The position numbers and the translations under genes are program-made. From Pelotomaculum sp. UBA4789 (lineage in GTDB: Bacteria; Bacillota; Desulfotomaculia; Desulfotomaculales; Pelotomaculaceae), in NCBI GenBank assembly GCA_002402945.1, contig DHGV01000007.1, positions 17,161 to 22,388 on the forward strand: a DNA stretch of 5,228 nt, in the 5' to 3' direction. Shown piece after piece: positions 5,196 through 5,228 of this stretch. The notes below the pieces were generated by a model. It saw nothing but the letters and a program-made list of their open reading frames with translations. It was not told the DNA's origin and searched no databases. Within the stretch, counting starts at the first letter, position 1. Every line of letters starts with the position of its first letter.

Positions 5196-5228
5196 ATGGC
5201 TAACAAAAAATTTACCGAAGAGGAAATG
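5196..5228 (+). CDS. Start of a truncated ORF, possibly IS3-type transposase OrfA
   Basis: Only 11 codons are visible, MANKKFTEEEM, and the frame is open to the end of the window. ATG at 5196 is preceded 8 nt upstream by a perfect AGGAGG (5182-5187) and by a good promoter, so the gene start itself is well supported. The opening resembles, from memory, the FTxEQ/FTEEE start of OrfA-like helix-turn-helix proteins of IS3-family elements in Clostridia. Its position 182 bp inside a TGTA...TGGACA terminus fits that reading. It does not look like EF-Tu, RpmG, SecE or NusG, the genes commonly found after sigH. Function should be treated as provisional. Confidence 0.5.
   Translation, partial: MANKKFTEEEM

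Larger units (their letters stand above)
5014..5228 (+). mobile_element. Left end of a probable IS3-family insertion sequence (continues past window)
   Basis: The sequence TGTACCCTATAGAATGGACA (5014-5033) resembles IS3/IS150-group terminal inverted repeats, which begin TG and carry a TGGACA-like block some 15-20 bp in. Inside it lie direct repeats, a good promoter, a strong ribosome binding site and the start of an ORF whose first residues resemble an IS3-type OrfA. The distance from the terminus to the ORF (182 bp) is long for this family. The right end, target duplication and transposase body are outside the window, so family assignment is an inference from the terminus and 11 residues. It lies 27 bp after the tRNA-Met terminator. 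Confidence 0.55.

Overview
The window looks like a chromosomal segment from a Gram-positive anaerobe of the class Clostridia, most likely of the Peptococcaceae/Desulfotomaculum-Pelotomaculum type. The evidence is the gene order cysS-mrnC-(thyX)-rlmB-rae1-sigH, which matches the conserved Bacillus/Clostridia cluster, the strongly Firmicute-type SigH, purine-rich Shine-Dalgarno sites with TTG/GTG starts, and a flavin-dependent thymidylate synthase (ThyX). The genus is inference; the phylum is well supported. All identified genes are on the + strand.

Positions 1-3194 hold a compact gene run: the 3' part of cysS (cysteinyl-tRNA synthetase), mrnC (Mini-RNase III, 23S rRNA maturation), thyX (dTMP synthesis), rlmB (23S rRNA 2'-O-ribose methyltransferase) and rae1/yacP (NYN/PIN-like endoribonuclease that acts at the ribosome in B. 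subtilis). Spacing is 8 bp (cysS-mrnC), 84 bp (mrnC-thyX), 22 bp (thyX-rlmB) and a 4-bp ATGA overlap (rlmB-rae1). Apart from thyX, all of these act on translation or its RNAs.

Positions 3195-4140 hold sigH with its own near-consensus housekeeping promoter, a leader of about 140 nt and a rho-independent terminator.

Positions 4141-4986 hold five tRNA genes in what appear to be three transcription units, each with a recognisable sigma-A-type promoter: Thr(UGU)-Tyr(GUA); initiator fMet(CAU); and Thr(GGU)-elongator Met(CAU). All five encode the 3' CCA. Strong terminators follow fMet and Met; a weaker one follows Tyr.

Positions 5014-5228 look like the left end of an insertion sequence, probably IS3 family. 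It shows a TGTA...TGGACA terminus, four degenerate 31-32 bp direct repeats, a good promoter, a strong ribosome binding site and the first 11 codons of an ORF that runs off the window. It begins 27 bp after the tRNA terminator, where related genomes usually continue into the tuf/rpmG-secE-nusG region.

Most of the window is ordinary housekeeping DNA. I did not find a convincing undescribed multi-gene system. The most unusual structures are the phased repeat array inside the IS left end, the related CCATATG-containing spacers between tRNAs, and a tRNA-5'-end-like sequence in the leader of the second tRNA-Thr.
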